DNA from: Gottschalkia purinilytica
GTDB lineage: Bacteria > Bacillota > Clostridia > Tissierellales > Gottschalkiaceae
NCBI RefSeq assembly: GCF_001190785.1
Contig: NZ_LGSS01000003.1
Location: 248,001 to 312,000, forward strand
DNA length: 64,000 nucleotides
Direction: 5' to 3'
This document shows positions 18,931 through 27,422 of the stretch, in pieces. Each line of letters begins with the position of its first letter. Position 1 is the stretch's first letter. Under the pieces are notes generated by a model. It ran no database searches. It was given only the letters and a program-made list of their open reading frames with translations, and was not told where the DNA came from. Both the position numbers and the translations under genes were made by a program.

Positions 18931-19749
18931 GTGGAAGACACAAATATAAACTTACCAACTGATGATTTCTCACATAGCTCTGGCTCTTTCAATAATAATT
19001 TTTTAGTATTTATACCCGTTTTATTATTTGCCTCAAACTTTAATAAAAATAATACAAGAACTAGAAGTAATACTCTTAATGGTAGCAAGAAAAATAATAT
19101 ATTAGCTATAAGTGATATGATAAATAAAATTTCAAAATCTATAAGCATTGAAAATGTAAACGACTCTATAGGTACTTTAAAGAAAATCGGTCCATATTTT
19201 CCAGAACCTATAGTTGAAAAACTCAATTCGTTTATATTTACATACGAAAAAATGAATAAGGTAGTGGACTTAATTAATTTTGTTTCTGAAACTACCCCCT
19301 CTAATCCAATAGTATCTAGCCAAAGCCTTTCATCAAAAGATAGATTTAATAGTATACTATTAACACTAAAAGATGATATTCCTGAAGAAAAAATAAAGAA
19401 TATAAAACCTCTTGTTAATATCGTTGCAAATTTTGATAAATATAAAGGTATGCTAGGTGCAGTTACTACGTTATTTGATTCCTCGAAGAGTAAAGGAAAC
19501 AGCTTAGATGGTATGATAGATATGATAAAGCCCATGTTAGGTGATAATGCAGAAACAGCTGACAAGATGAAAGATATGATGCAAATGGTTGAAATATTAA
19601 GTGCACTTAGTTCTTCTGATGATAATGATAATGATAATAACAATAATAATGAAAATGATAACTCTAAAAATACAAATGTAGATAACGACTCTGAAAATAC
19701 AAATATAGATGATGACTTTGAAAATATAGATAGTTTAGATAAAGAATAG
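18931..19749 (+). CDS. Acidic Asn/Asp-tailed protein, unrecognised
   Basis: 272 residues. A short hydrophobic patch lies near 24-35 (NNFLVFIPVLLFAS). A helical middle has repeated methionine-rich runs (DGMIDMIKPMLGD, KMKDMMQMVEIL), and from about 228 a low-complexity tail of Asp, Asn and Ser ends in near-repeats (NTNVDNDSEN, NTNIDDDFEN). The GTG start follows a perfect AAGGAGGTG. It resembles small clostridial proteins of unknown role, possibly spore- or surface-related, but nothing proves that. Confidence 0.6.
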   Translation: MEDTNINLPTDDFSHSSGSFNNNFLVFIPVLLFASNFNKNNTRTRSNTLNGSKKNNILAISDMINKISKSISIENVNDSIGTLKKIGPYFPEPIVEKLNSFIFTYEKMNKVVDLINFVSETTPSNPIVSSQSLSSKDRFNSILLTLKDDIPEEKIKNIKPLVNIVANFDKYKGMLGAVTTLFDSSKSKGNSLDGMIDMIKPMLGDNAETADKMKDMMQMVEILSALSSSDDNDNDNNNNNENDNSKNTNVDNDSENTNIDDDFENIDSLDKE

Positions 19750-19786
19750 ATAAATCTAGTATATACATGTATGTATAAGAAAGCAG

Positions 19787-19822
19787 AACAGATAAAGTTT
19801 TTGAAAACTTTATCTGTTTTGT
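19787..19822. terminator. Bidirectional terminator
   Basis: A 13-bp stem (ACAGATAAAGTTT/AAACTTTATCTGT) between two convergent genes with T-rich tails. Confidence 0.85.
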
Positions 19823-19823
19823 T

Positions 19824-20090
19824 TTAATTATAGTCAGTATGATCATTGCCTAAATAGTGTAATTCTGTTGTTATAGTAACTATATGGCTATTTTTATTAT
19901 AGTTAATATCTACATTCTTAGGTCTACCATCATCTTCTCTATATAATAGATACTGTTTTAATAAATCATAAGCTGAATGTTCATCAACTTCATCATATGC
20001 TTCAAAAAAATCTTTTTCTGGAACTTCTAAAGTTATTCTATGAAGTCCATTATCCTCTCTTATTCTTGTCTCTTTTATACTATTAAGCAT
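19824..20090 (-). CDS. Small acidic protein, unrecognised
   Basis: About 88 residues, strand-rich, with IREDNGLHRITLEVPEKDFFEAYDEVDEH and a C-terminal VTITTELHYLGNDHTDYN. No motif recognised. The frame can open at a GTG (20099) inside the ribosome site; the ATG at 20090, six bases after GAGGTG, is the likely start. It is the last ordinary chromosomal gene before the mobile-element remnant. Confidence 0.65.
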   Translation of the reverse strand: MLNSIKETRIREDNGLHRITLEVPEKDFFEAYDEVDEHSAYDLLKQYLLYREDDGRPKNVDINYNKNSHIVTITTELHYLGNDHTDYN

Positions 20091-20393
20091 TAAAATCACC
20101 TCATAATTTACTTTTAGTTTAAAGCTATATAAGTATTGTGCATCTATATAGAATAAATTATGTTTTTAAAACCTATAAAATAATAATATCTTCAATAATC
20201 TAATGTTTCTATTTTTTTGATTTGACGGTTCATAAGTCCTTATACATCCCTATAGTTTTTCATGAAATACCCTTATAAATCAAGGCTTTACAGCATTTTT
20301 GCATATCTTATCATATCCTTTTATAACGCTTTTTTTGCTGACCAGGCACCATTTGGGCACCACGGAAAATTTAAAAAAAGAAAGAGGAATATC

Positions 20394-20752
20394 ATGCAAA
20401 ACATACTACTCTCTAAAGATATTATACTACCATCCAGGAATATAAATAAGGACAAGATAACCTTATATTCGGAGCAGTTACCCCACCTTTTTTAGAAATG
20501 GTATGGGCAACTACGGGCTGTGATATGGATAACATTAACAGGCTAACACACCTTTTTCTTGATATAAATACCCTTACTGAAAACAAGCGTCTATTCCAAA
20601 CTATTCAAGTCCTCTATAGACTTATGGGATTGCCAGTTACGGAAGAAATGAAATTGATAGGCACTCATCCCTAAGCACTTAACTATTTCCTGTTTTCCTT
20701 TATCGCAGATTTTGGGGAGGTCATAAAGGACTACTTAATGGAAGAAAATTAA
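20394..20752 (+). pseudogene. Broken small mobile-element gene(s)
   Basis: An ORF starting at ATG 20394 (AGAGG site) stops after 33 codons. From 20498 another frame gives 58 codons (MVWATTGCDMDNINRL and on), is interrupted by TAA at 20672, then continues in the same frame for 25 codons (NYFLFSFIADFGEVIKDYL) to TAA at 20750. This is most simply one or two small element genes with a frameshift and a nonsense mutation. Family not recognised. Confidence 0.45.
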
Positions 20753-20826
20753 ACAGTGCTTGATTATAGACATTCAGCAATGAGCGTCTATTTTTTTACC
20801 CAAAATCAGAAAGAAACTGATGAACT

Positions 20827-20960
20827 ATGGCAGTATTCCGTGTGGAAAAAAACAAGGGCTATACGGTTATGTCAAACCACCACCTAAGAAACCCGGACTT
20901 GGCCTTGAAAACCAAAGAGCTTCTTTGACAAATGCTGTACCTGTCGGAAAACGGTGGAGG
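20827..20960 (+). pseudogene. Replication-initiator-like (RepA_N/HTH) fragment
   Basis: The frame begins MAVFRVEKNKGYTVMSNHHL, the well-known N-terminus of the replication-initiator/HTH proteins of Gram-positive conjugative elements. An in-frame TGA follows at 20926 where the family has Ser, then QMLYLSEN, and similarity is lost near 20960. Only about 45 codons survive, so it is a dead remnant. Confidence 0.7.
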
Positions 20961-20993
20961 GAATGAACGCCCCCCTGCCCTTATATGAAATAG

Positions 20994-21092
20994 GATATAC
21001 AGGAGCTTACAGAGCATATCATAAAGAATCTGAACGCTTTGACAGAAACAGAATATGCGCAGCTTTCCTTTGAAACTGCGGAGAATAATTAA
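20994..21092 (+). pseudogene. C-terminal fragment of a mobile-element protein
   Basis: A 32-codon open stretch, DIQELTEHIIKNLNALTETE and on to the TAA at 21090, is preceded in frame by TAG. It has no start codon or ribosome site and looks like the tail of a deleted gene. Family unknown. Confidence 0.4.
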
Positions 21093-21095
21093 ATA

Positions 21096-21139
21096 CCGGG
21101 ACGCAGCAACTATTGTAGCTGCTGTGTCTCGGCTTTTTT
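21096..21139 (+). terminator. GC-rich intrinsic terminator of the element
   Basis: Stem CCGGGACGCAGCAAC paired with GCTGCTGTGTCTCGG, then six T residues. The strong GC stem stands out from the AT-rich host terminators. Confidence 0.85.
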
Positions 21140-21336
21140 ATGCGTTAAATTCATACTCACCATAAACTGTTTTTGTGTAAGTGGGATTTTCCCTATCCGG
21201 CTCAATCTTTGCCCGCAGGCAGCAGATATCGTTGATAACAACTGTATAGCAACTATTAATATCCATGTGCCAGACTTCTTCAAATATCTGCTCTTTTGTG
21301 AATACCTGTCCCAGCGTTGAAGCCAGATAATTCATG
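21138..21336 (-). pseudogene. Response-regulator C-terminal (OmpR-type) fragment
   Basis: The frame reads NYLASTLGQVFTKEQIFEEVW, ending YTKTVYGEYEFNA. This is the recognition helix and wing of an OmpR/VanR-type winged helix (normally RLRAKIEP, here CLRAKIEP). The receiver domain and first half of the DNA-binding domain are missing. The wing GYKF motif is also damaged (GEYEF). Upstream it runs into the DtxR-like fragment in another frame. Confidence 0.7.
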
Positions 21337-21612
21337 ACTGGTAAGAGAAGCGACTGGCTGCATGACTTCTATTTTTTGCCTGTCTGCCAAAGCTGCTATA
21401 ATCTTATCTATACCTTTTTCCGTTAGACGCAAGCTACCGTCTAAATCCATTGTCAGATAATCTTTTTTCCGTAATTCCTTAACTGCATGGCTAACAGAGT
21501 GCTTTGAAAAATTCATGTATCGGGCAATATCAACAAAACGGACAATGCTTTTTTTGTTTTTCAATATTAAAATAGTTTCTAAATAATCCTCTAAAGATTT
21601 TTCTAAACCCAA
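21280..21612 (-). pseudogene. DtxR-family regulator fragment fused to response-regulator DNA
   Basis: From the TTG at 21612 (TAGGTG upstream) the protein reads LEKSLEDYLETILILKNKKS, VDIARYMNFSKHSVSHAVKEL and LRLTEKGIDK. This is the winged helix of DtxR/MntR iron- or manganese-dependent repressors, about 70 residues. After that the sequence becomes the linker of a response regulator (ADRQKIEV, SLTSHEL) and drifts out of frame. The metal-binding and dimerisation domains are gone, so it should not sense metal. It lies 15 nt downstream of the ABC genes, as DtxR-like genes do in siderophore cassettes. Confidence 0.7.
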
Positions 21613-21626
21613 ATAGTAACACCTAC

Positions 21627-23339
21627 TTATACGGAAAGTTGTTCTTCTGCTTTCCACATGGTAGCATATTTCCCACCCTTTTTAATCAAGTCATCATGCG
21701 CACCGTGCTCTACAATTTTACCGCTAGATACCACAAGGATTTCATCTGCATTTTTTACAATAGATAAGGTATGTGCAATCATAACCACTGTTTTTTTCTG
21801 CTTCAGCAGATTAGAAATAGCCTGTTTTACTGCCAGTTCGTTTTCAATATCAAGGTTTGCGGTTGCCTCATCTAAAAGCAAAATAGGACTGTTTTTCAAG
21901 ATAGCACGGGCAATGGAAAGACGCTGACGTTCGCCACCGGATAAAAGATTTCCATTTTCACCTGTCGGTGTATCATATCCCTTTTCCATTTTGCGGATAA
22001 ACCCGTCGCAGTTCGCTTCTTTGCAGGCAGCTTCTATTTCTTCATCTGTTGCATCTGGGCGGGCATATCGAATATTATCACGGATAGTGTCATTAAATAG
22101 GAATACGTCTTGATCTACCATAGAAATTTGCTCTAACACCCGTTCAGCTGCTATATTCTCAATGGGTTTCCCTCCGATTGAGATCATACCATCCTGTGCT
22201 TCGTAATATTTGGAAACCAAATTCAATATTGTGGATTTTCCGGAACCCGAGTCCCCAACAATCGCTGTTAACTTCTGATTGCCCGCGGTAAAAGCAATTT
22301 TCTTTAACACAGACTCACCCCCCTGCACATAAGAAAAATCCACATCTTTAAAAGTAATCTCATGAGTTTTGTTAATAAACGGTTCCATATTGCCTGTTTC
22401 TTCTTTTTCATCTATAACACGTAAAATCTGTTTTTTAGAAATCATCAAATTTTTATAGCTTGTCAAGTCAATAAAAATACCATTCGCAAGCTTTGCAAGG
22501 AAAATCGGAAACATACAAATCAACAGATAAGAAACCGTATCCAAAGTGCCTGCAAACCAAGGAACAGAGGCAGTCCACATAATAAACGGCAGGCTTGCCT
22601 AAATCAGAATACCAAGTACCGCACCTATCGGAAGTACTTTTGCTTCATATAGGAAGCTAATATCACTAAAATCTTTCATTGCCTTTGTTACTGTCTTATT
22701 TTTTGTACCTCCGATGCCATAAGCACGAAATGTTTGAATACCACTTACATACTCTACAATGCTGCTGACATTCTCTGCACAGATAGCCGCTTTTTGGTTT
22801 CCGTACTTCTTTACTGCACGGAATGAGAACCACAGTGCAGGAACCAAAAGCAAATCTGCAACAAGAAGAATAATTCCTGCCGGAAGCCAGATTGTCGCCA
22901 CAAAAATAATCAACATAACAGATAGGGAGATGTTTTTTGCTAAATCTCCGACCTTATGAGTTAAAATTTTTTCATAGTTGTTTACATCACTTGTAACTGT
23001 GTTGATATATTCACCTGTTTGTCCCTGTGTAAAACGGCATAATGGGATTTTCTTGATTTTATCCCCAAGGAACAAACGAACATTTTTACTGACTTCTGCG
23101 CCTCCAATTTGTGCCTGTACATAACCAGTGCTGTAAATAATAAGACGCAAGACAAAAATACCCGCTAATATTCCAGTTATAGAAAAAATGCGTCCTACAT
23201 CTATTGAACCAGAATATAATTCCTGCATGACAACCCAAAGTAACATAAAGTTACCGCCAGATAACAGTCCCTCTAATACAGTCAATACAATGCCCCAGTA
23301 AAAATGCTTATCTTTCTCTAAAGGATTTTTAGTTTGCAT
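21627..23339 (-). pseudogene. ABC transporter half (permease-ATPase) split by an amber codon
   Basis: From ATG 23339 the frame encodes the six-helix ABC membrane domain (about 246 codons), meets TAG at 22601-22599, and continues in the same frame with ASLPFIMWTASVP and a full ATPase domain. Walker A is GDSGSGKST, the signature LLSGGERQRLSIARAI, Walker B ILLLDEATANLD and the H-loop IAHTLS. Without the stop it would be about 570 residues, a normal half-transporter. The start overlaps the end of the partner gene by 11 nt, so the two form one operon. A single C-to-T change in CAG would explain the stop. Confidence 0.85.
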
Positions 23340-25098
23340 GAACAGCCCCTCCTTCCAACTGATAAACGATATTACGAGCTTTTTCATAATCCGTCCATGC
23401 CTGATTATAGTAGACATTTTTCTTTCGTACTTCCTCATGCGTTCCAACACAAGAAATCGTGTGGCTTTCAACCACAGCTATTCTGTCACAAGTCTTTAAA
23501 ACAGAAAGGCGATGCGCAACAATAATAACTGTTTTTCCTTTACAAAGATTTTGAATGGCCTTATCAATTTCAACTTGATTTTCTGGATCGGCTGCGGAAG
23601 TAGCCTCGTCTAAAATTAAGATAGGGGCATTTTTCAAAATCGCTCTTGCAATCGCTATCCGTTGTTTTTCGCCACCGGAGAACCTTGCGCCGAAGCTACC
23701 CACCTTTGTATCATAGCCATTAGGCAGGGACATAATAAAATCGTCAATCTGTGCCTGTTTTGCCGCTTCCCGCACTTCTGCAAGACTGGCATTACTACCC
23801 ATTCTGATGTTTTCTAACACACTATCACGGGTCAAGAATGTTTTCTGAAATACAATAGCAACATTTTTCAGAAGTGTTTCATAATTGATTTTCTTAACAT
23901 TTTTACCATCAATTAAAATCTCACCGTCCTGCACATCATAAAAACGGGAAATCAGTTCGATTACAGTACTCTTGCCTGCACCAGAAAGACCAACTAAGGC
24001 CATTTTTTCACCGTTTTTAATGTGGAGATTGCAATTCTCTAAAATGTTTGTTTTTCCGTCGTAAGAAAACTTGATATTTTTCAATTCAATATCATGCTTT
24101 TTCGGAAAATCTATGCCGCCCTCATTGGTAGGAATTTCTAAGATTTCAGCTGTTTTAGTAATTCCAGTGAGGACTTCTGCAAATGTACCGCCTAACTCTT
24201 GTAGAGGTCTAATTTCAGTTAAATACAGAGAGCCAACATAAGCAAACATTAGAAAGGTACTGGCTGTCAAAGAGCCTTTCATAAAAAACATACCACCCAA
24301 AGGAACCATAAGGAGCATACCGCACTCAATAATCACGATAAACGCAGCATACGGCGGCCCCATTTTACGGGACATTTCATTCCATACGTCATTTTCTTCT
24401 TTGATTGCTCCTGCATATTTCTGAAAAGATTTGCTTCCCATGTTGTAAGCCTTAATGAGCTTCATACCGCTGATATACTCAATCATCACAGAATTAAGAT
24501 TAGAAATAGAACGGTTCGCCCTGCCCATCATTTCATCTATGTTGCGGAACATAATACCCATAACTGCAGCAGCAAGAATAAGCGGGATTAAAGAAATCAA
24601 TGCCATAGGAATATTTACTGTCATTAAATAAATAAAGATTACGATAGGCCCGCATAGATAGCAGACCAAATCCGGAAGATTGTGAGCCAAAAACAGTTCC
24701 AGTTTTTCAATATCTTCATTGAGGACTGTCTTTATATCCCCGGTGCTGCGCTCACTTAATGCCCCTAAAGGAACTTTTGACATATGATCTACAACCATGC
24801 AACGAACACGGAATAATGCTCCGTATGCGCCTTTATGTGATGCAATACCAGAAGAACCAAACAGCACAAAACGAACTATGACAGAAACAGCAACCAATAA
24901 CGCATTTTGATATACAATTTCTTTCGTACAAGTGCCAGAAAAAACAGCGTCCATTAGACGATAAATTCCAAAATAAGGAACCATTGTGCAAAGTCCGCTT
25001 ATCGGTGATAAAATAACTGATAAAATCAACCAATACCTGTCTTTTCCTGCCCAATGGAGTAAAAGAGCGACAGGATTTTTCTTTTTCTCTTTCAACAT
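23329..25098 (-). CDS. ABC transporter half, siderophore/iron-type (YbtP/IrtA-like)
   Basis: 589 residues from the ATG at 25098, which is six bases after AGGAAAGG. The membrane domain covers about 20-310 and the ATPase domain about 335-570: Walker A GLSGAGKST, signature [15 protein letters not shown], Walker B ILILDEATSAAD, H-loop VAHRLS. Together with the next gene it forms a heterodimeric exporter-fold pair. AraC- and DtxR-type regulator remnants on either side match cassettes importing ferric siderophores (Ybt/equibactin style). That function is inferred from context; a multidrug role is the alternative. This subunit is intact, but its partner is interrupted. Confidence 0.85.
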   Translation of the reverse strand: MLKEKKKNPVALLLHWAGKDRYWLILSVILSPISGLCTMVPYFGIYRLMDAVFSGTCTKEIVYQNALLVAVSVIVRFVLFGSSGIASHKGAYGALFRVRCMVVDHMSKVPLGALSERSTGDIKTVLNEDIEKLELFLAHNLPDLVCYLCGPIVIFIYLMTVNIPMALISLIPLILAAAVMGIMFRNIDEMMGRANRSISNLNSVMIEYISGMKLIKAYNMGSKSFQKYAGAIKEENDVWNEMSRKMGPPYAAFIVIIECGMLLMVPLGGMFFMKGSLTASTFLMFAYVGSLYLTEIRPLQELGGTFAEVLTGITKTAEILEIPTNEGGIDFPKKHDIELKNIKFSYDGKTNILENCNLHIKNGEKMALVGLSGAGKSTVIELISRFYDVQDGEILIDGKNVKKINYETLLKNVAIVFQKTFLTRDSVLENIRMGSNASLAEVREAAKQAQIDDFIMSLPNGYDTKVGSFGARFSGGEKQRIAIARAILKNAPILILDEATSAADPENQVEIDKAIQNLCKGKTVIIVAHRLSVLKTCDRIAVVESHTISCVGTHEEVRKKNVYYNQAWTDYEKARNIVYQLEGGAVHAN

Positions 25099-25100
25099 AA

Positions 25101-25262
25101 TCATCCTTTCCTTTGCGTAGTATCATTTTGTATTACAAACAACTCACGCAATTTTTCTTCGTTACTTATAGAAACACCTATATCATCGGACATTTCGCAT
25201 TCATCAAAGTGTAAAACACGTGAACAAGTGCGGCAGACAAATTCATAATCCTTCTTAATCAA
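25101..25262 (-). CDS. Short Cys-containing ORF upstream of the ABC operon
   Basis: A 53-codon minus-strand frame (IKKDYEFVCRTCSRVLHFDE, then SISNEEKLRELFVIQND) ends with TGA overlapping the first possible ATG of the ABC gene, as in a coupled operon. The CxxC pattern recalls the zinc site of Fur-like proteins, but too little is left to decide. It starts exactly where the truncated AraC gene begins on the other strand, so it is probably the tail of a gene cut at a deletion junction. Confidence 0.4.
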   Translation of the reverse strand: MIKKDYEFVCRTCSRVLHFDECEMSDDIGVSISNEEKLRELFVIQNDTTQRKG

Positions 25263-25721
25263 GTGAAGAATTATCGCAGAAACGGTATTGCAGCAAAATT
25301 GTTTTATGAAGGAAAAGTTGCGGAAGCGGTGTCTTTAATTGTTGAGAGAAAACGGAAAAAGAAATCGGAAGCATATACTTCACTTTATAAACAGGACATT
25401 CAAAAAATCGAAACGGTTACTGCCTATCTAAACGATCACTATGCTTACACTATTCCTTTAGAAAGGTTGGCGAAAATCGCCTGCATGGGAACCACAAAGT
25501 TAAAAACAACATTCAAACAGTTCCACGGTTGTACCGTAACAGAATATATTCAGCAACGCCGTATGGGTCAAGCAGAACATTTACTTTCTGATACTGATTT
25601 TCCCATTGGGCAGATAGCTGAAACAGTTGGATATACAAGTGCAAGCCGTTTTGCAGAATTATTCCGAAAAAGCACCGGACTTTTGCCAGGAGAATATCGG
25701 AAAATGGCAAAAAGAAAATGA
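25263..25721 (+). CDS. AraC-family regulator lacking its N-terminal domain
   Basis: 152 residues. The C-terminal double helix-turn-helix is complete (LERLAKIACMGTTKLKTTFK, VTEYIQQRRMGQAEHLL, IGQIAETVGYTSASRFAELF). Only about 50 residues precede it, while PchR/YbtA-type regulators have about 200 more for ligand binding. The GTG at 25263 has no good ribosome site. It is divergent from the ABC genes it would be expected to control. I read it as a truncated gene at a deletion junction, though DNA binding could remain. Confidence 0.7.
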   Translation: MKNYRRNGIAAKLFYEGKVAEAVSLIVERKRKKKSEAYTSLYKQDIQKIETVTAYLNDHYAYTIPLERLAKIACMGTTKLKTTFKQFHGCTVTEYIQQRRMGQAEHLLSDTDFPIGQIAETVGYTSASRFAELFRKSTGLLPGEYRKMAKRK

Positions 25722-25726
25722 GAACT

Positions 25727-25780
25727 AAAAAAGCACCAGGCGCGTTAGCCATTCATGGCTACGCTCCAGTGCTTTTTTAA
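25727..25780 (+). terminator. Terminator of the AraC-type gene
   Basis: Long hairpin with outer stem AAAAAAGCAC/GTGCTTTTTT and inner GC-rich arms around GTTAGCC and GGCTACG, ending in T residues. Confidence 0.85.
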
Positions 25781-25822
25781 TGTGCTTTGATAGACTTAAT
25801 TTTTGTAACCGCCATATTTCAG

Positions 25823-26185
25823 TCAACGCCCCTTTATCTCTTTTATGCCCTGCTCATCGATGTTCCCAATAGCATTGATATGCTTTGCAATCTGGTTCAC
25901 ATTCACGTCGATTTTCTGTATCTCTGCGGCCTGTTCCTTGATAGGGGAGTAATCCACTTGAATGATGTAACCGTCAATCGCCATTTTCTGAAGATACACG
26001 CCTATGTTCTTAGTGCCAAGTAGCTTCATTTTTTCCTCTATCAATGCCCGTTCCCATTCCGTCACATAAAATTTCAACTGTCTCTTTCGCTTCTTTTCCG
26101 AGGGTTTAGGACACTTCCCAACAATTAATTTTTCAAACGCCGGACATGAGGCCGGAGGGTAGAAAATATGGAAGTAGGTACACAC
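25823..26185 (-). pseudogene. MobC-like relaxosome protein, frameshifted
   Basis: The core KRKRQLKFYVTEWERALIEE, LGTKNIGVYLQKMAIDGYI, QVDYSPIKEQAAEIQKI and VNVNQIAKHINAIGNID is that of MobC proteins, which help the relaxase nick oriT. The frame stops at 25825-25823 after EIKGR. One base of frame shift restores the expected tail (ALTEIWRLQKLSLS), so a one-nucleotide deletion in a G run truncated it. The N-terminal 30 residues read through non-family sequence with an internal CCGG inverted repeat, so the true start is unclear. No relaxase gene follows. Confidence 0.7.
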
Positions 26186-26367
26186 TTTCTATGCCTGCTA
26201 TTCTTCTTTCTCTATTCCTACTACGAAAGAAACGCCCCACAGACCTCATTATAAAAAACGTAGGAACTGCTAAAAAACATAATATTTATACAGGTTTCCG
26301 GCGTTTCTAATATTCAGATTAGTTGATTAGCGTTGTTGAGAGTAATGCAAAAAATGTTATTTTTTAT

Positions 26368-27285
26368 TTACTCAATACACTCTTTCTTGCCTAACTCTAT
26401 AACTTTTTGTATATCTTTTGGTAACTCAGCTTTTACTTCTATTCTTTTGTTTGTTCTAAGTAAATTAAATTTAAGAGAATATGAATGTAATGCTTGTCTA
26501 TTAATAAGTTCGCTAGAATTATTATATAGTGGATCTCCTATTATAGGATAACCTATGTAGCTTAAATGTACTCTTATTTGGTGAGTTCTTCCTGTCTCTA
26601 TCTTTACTTCTAATAAGGTGGAATTCTTATATCTTTCTATAACCTTATAGTGTGTAATACAGCGTTTACCATCTTCTCTTACCACTCTTTTTATAGAATC
26701 TTCCTCGTCTCTTTCTATTGGCATATCTATTGTACCATTTTCTTCTTTTACTATACCTTTTACTAATGTCAAATAAGTTTTTTCAACTAGATCATCTTGA
26801 AACTGTTTTGATAGTTGTTGATGTGCAAATGAATTCTTAGCTATTACTAATACTCCAGATGTATCTCTATCTAACCTGTTAACGAATCTTACTTTCTTTT
26901 TTATATTTTTTTCTTTGAAGTAATAAGCAAGTGCATTTGCTATTGTTCCATATGGATGACCTTTTGTAGGATGAACTACCATATTAGGCTGTTTATTGAT
27001 AATTACTAAATCATAATCTTCATAAATAATATCTATAGGTATATCATTTTGAGGAATATTAGAATCTTTTTCATCTTCCATTATTATAGTAATTATGTCC
27101 CCTTTTTTTACTGTTTCATTTCTATTTACCTTTCTATTATTTAAAAATACACATTTTGTCTTAACTAGTTTTCTAAATAACCTACTTGAAACATCAAATC
27201 TTTTTTTTAAAGTTCTTTCAACCGTAAGCTCATCATCTTCTACTTTAAATGATACTATACTTTCATTTTCTTCAAAGTTTTTCAT
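26368..27285 (-). CDS. RluA-family 23S rRNA pseudouridine synthase
   Basis: 305 residues. An S4-like RNA-binding region is at the N-terminus (VSSRLFRKLVKTKCVFLNNRKV-type). The catalytic motif is VNRLDRDTSGVLVIAKN, with the essential Asp near 140, followed by KTYLTLVKG and the RTHQIRVHLSYIGYPIIGDPLY C-terminal motif. This matches RluD/RluA-type synthases that modify uridines in 23S rRNA; the target position cannot be read. The mobile-element remnant lies directly downstream, within about 30 nt of its stop codon. ATG start after GGAGG. Confidence 0.93.
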   Translation of the reverse strand: MKNFEENESIVSFKVEDDELTVERTLKKRFDVSSRLFRKLVKTKCVFLNNRKVNRNETVKKGDIITIIMEDEKDSNIPQNDIPIDIIYEDYDLVIINKQPNMVVHPTKGHPYGTIANALAYYFKEKNIKKKVRFVNRLDRDTSGVLVIAKNSFAHQQLSKQFQDDLVEKTYLTLVKGIVKEENGTIDMPIERDEEDSIKRVVREDGKRCITHYKVIERYKNSTLLEVKIETGRTHQIRVHLSYIGYPIIGDPLYNNSSELINRQALHSYSLKFNLLRTNKRIEVKAELPKDIQKVIELGKKECIE

Positions 27286-27422
27286 ATTTTTGCCTCCGTT
27301 TTATTATGTATTTAATTAGTGTATAATAAGTATTATAATAGTGTTAAATTTTTTATTTATATTATTCAATAACTTTAAATATTAAGTAATTTTCTATTAA
27401 AAGCTTATAGGAGGAACCTATT

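Larger units (their letters stand above)
20220..26340. mobile_element. Decayed integrative conjugative element remnant
   Basis: Between the small gene at 20 kb and the pseudouridine synthase at 26.4 kb, base composition and codon use change sharply towards higher GC. The stretch holds pieces typical of Tn1549/Tn916-like conjugative elements: a replication-initiator fragment, a MobC-like protein, a response-regulator fragment, and a cargo of two ABC half-transporters with DtxR- and AraC-type regulators. Nearly every gene is broken. No integrase, relaxase or type IV secretion gene remains. The boundaries are estimates from composition; I could not find a clean direct repeat. Confidence 0.75.

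Noticed and set aside
18915-19643. Long minus-strand ORF (about 240 codons) opposite the acidic-tailed protein
   Set aside because: It mirrors the plus-strand gene, has no good ribosome site and an unnatural Ser/Leu/Phe composition.
26140-26155. CCGG inverted repeat as a confirmed oriT
   Set aside because: Only 4-bp arms and no nic consensus; kept only as a weak possibility.
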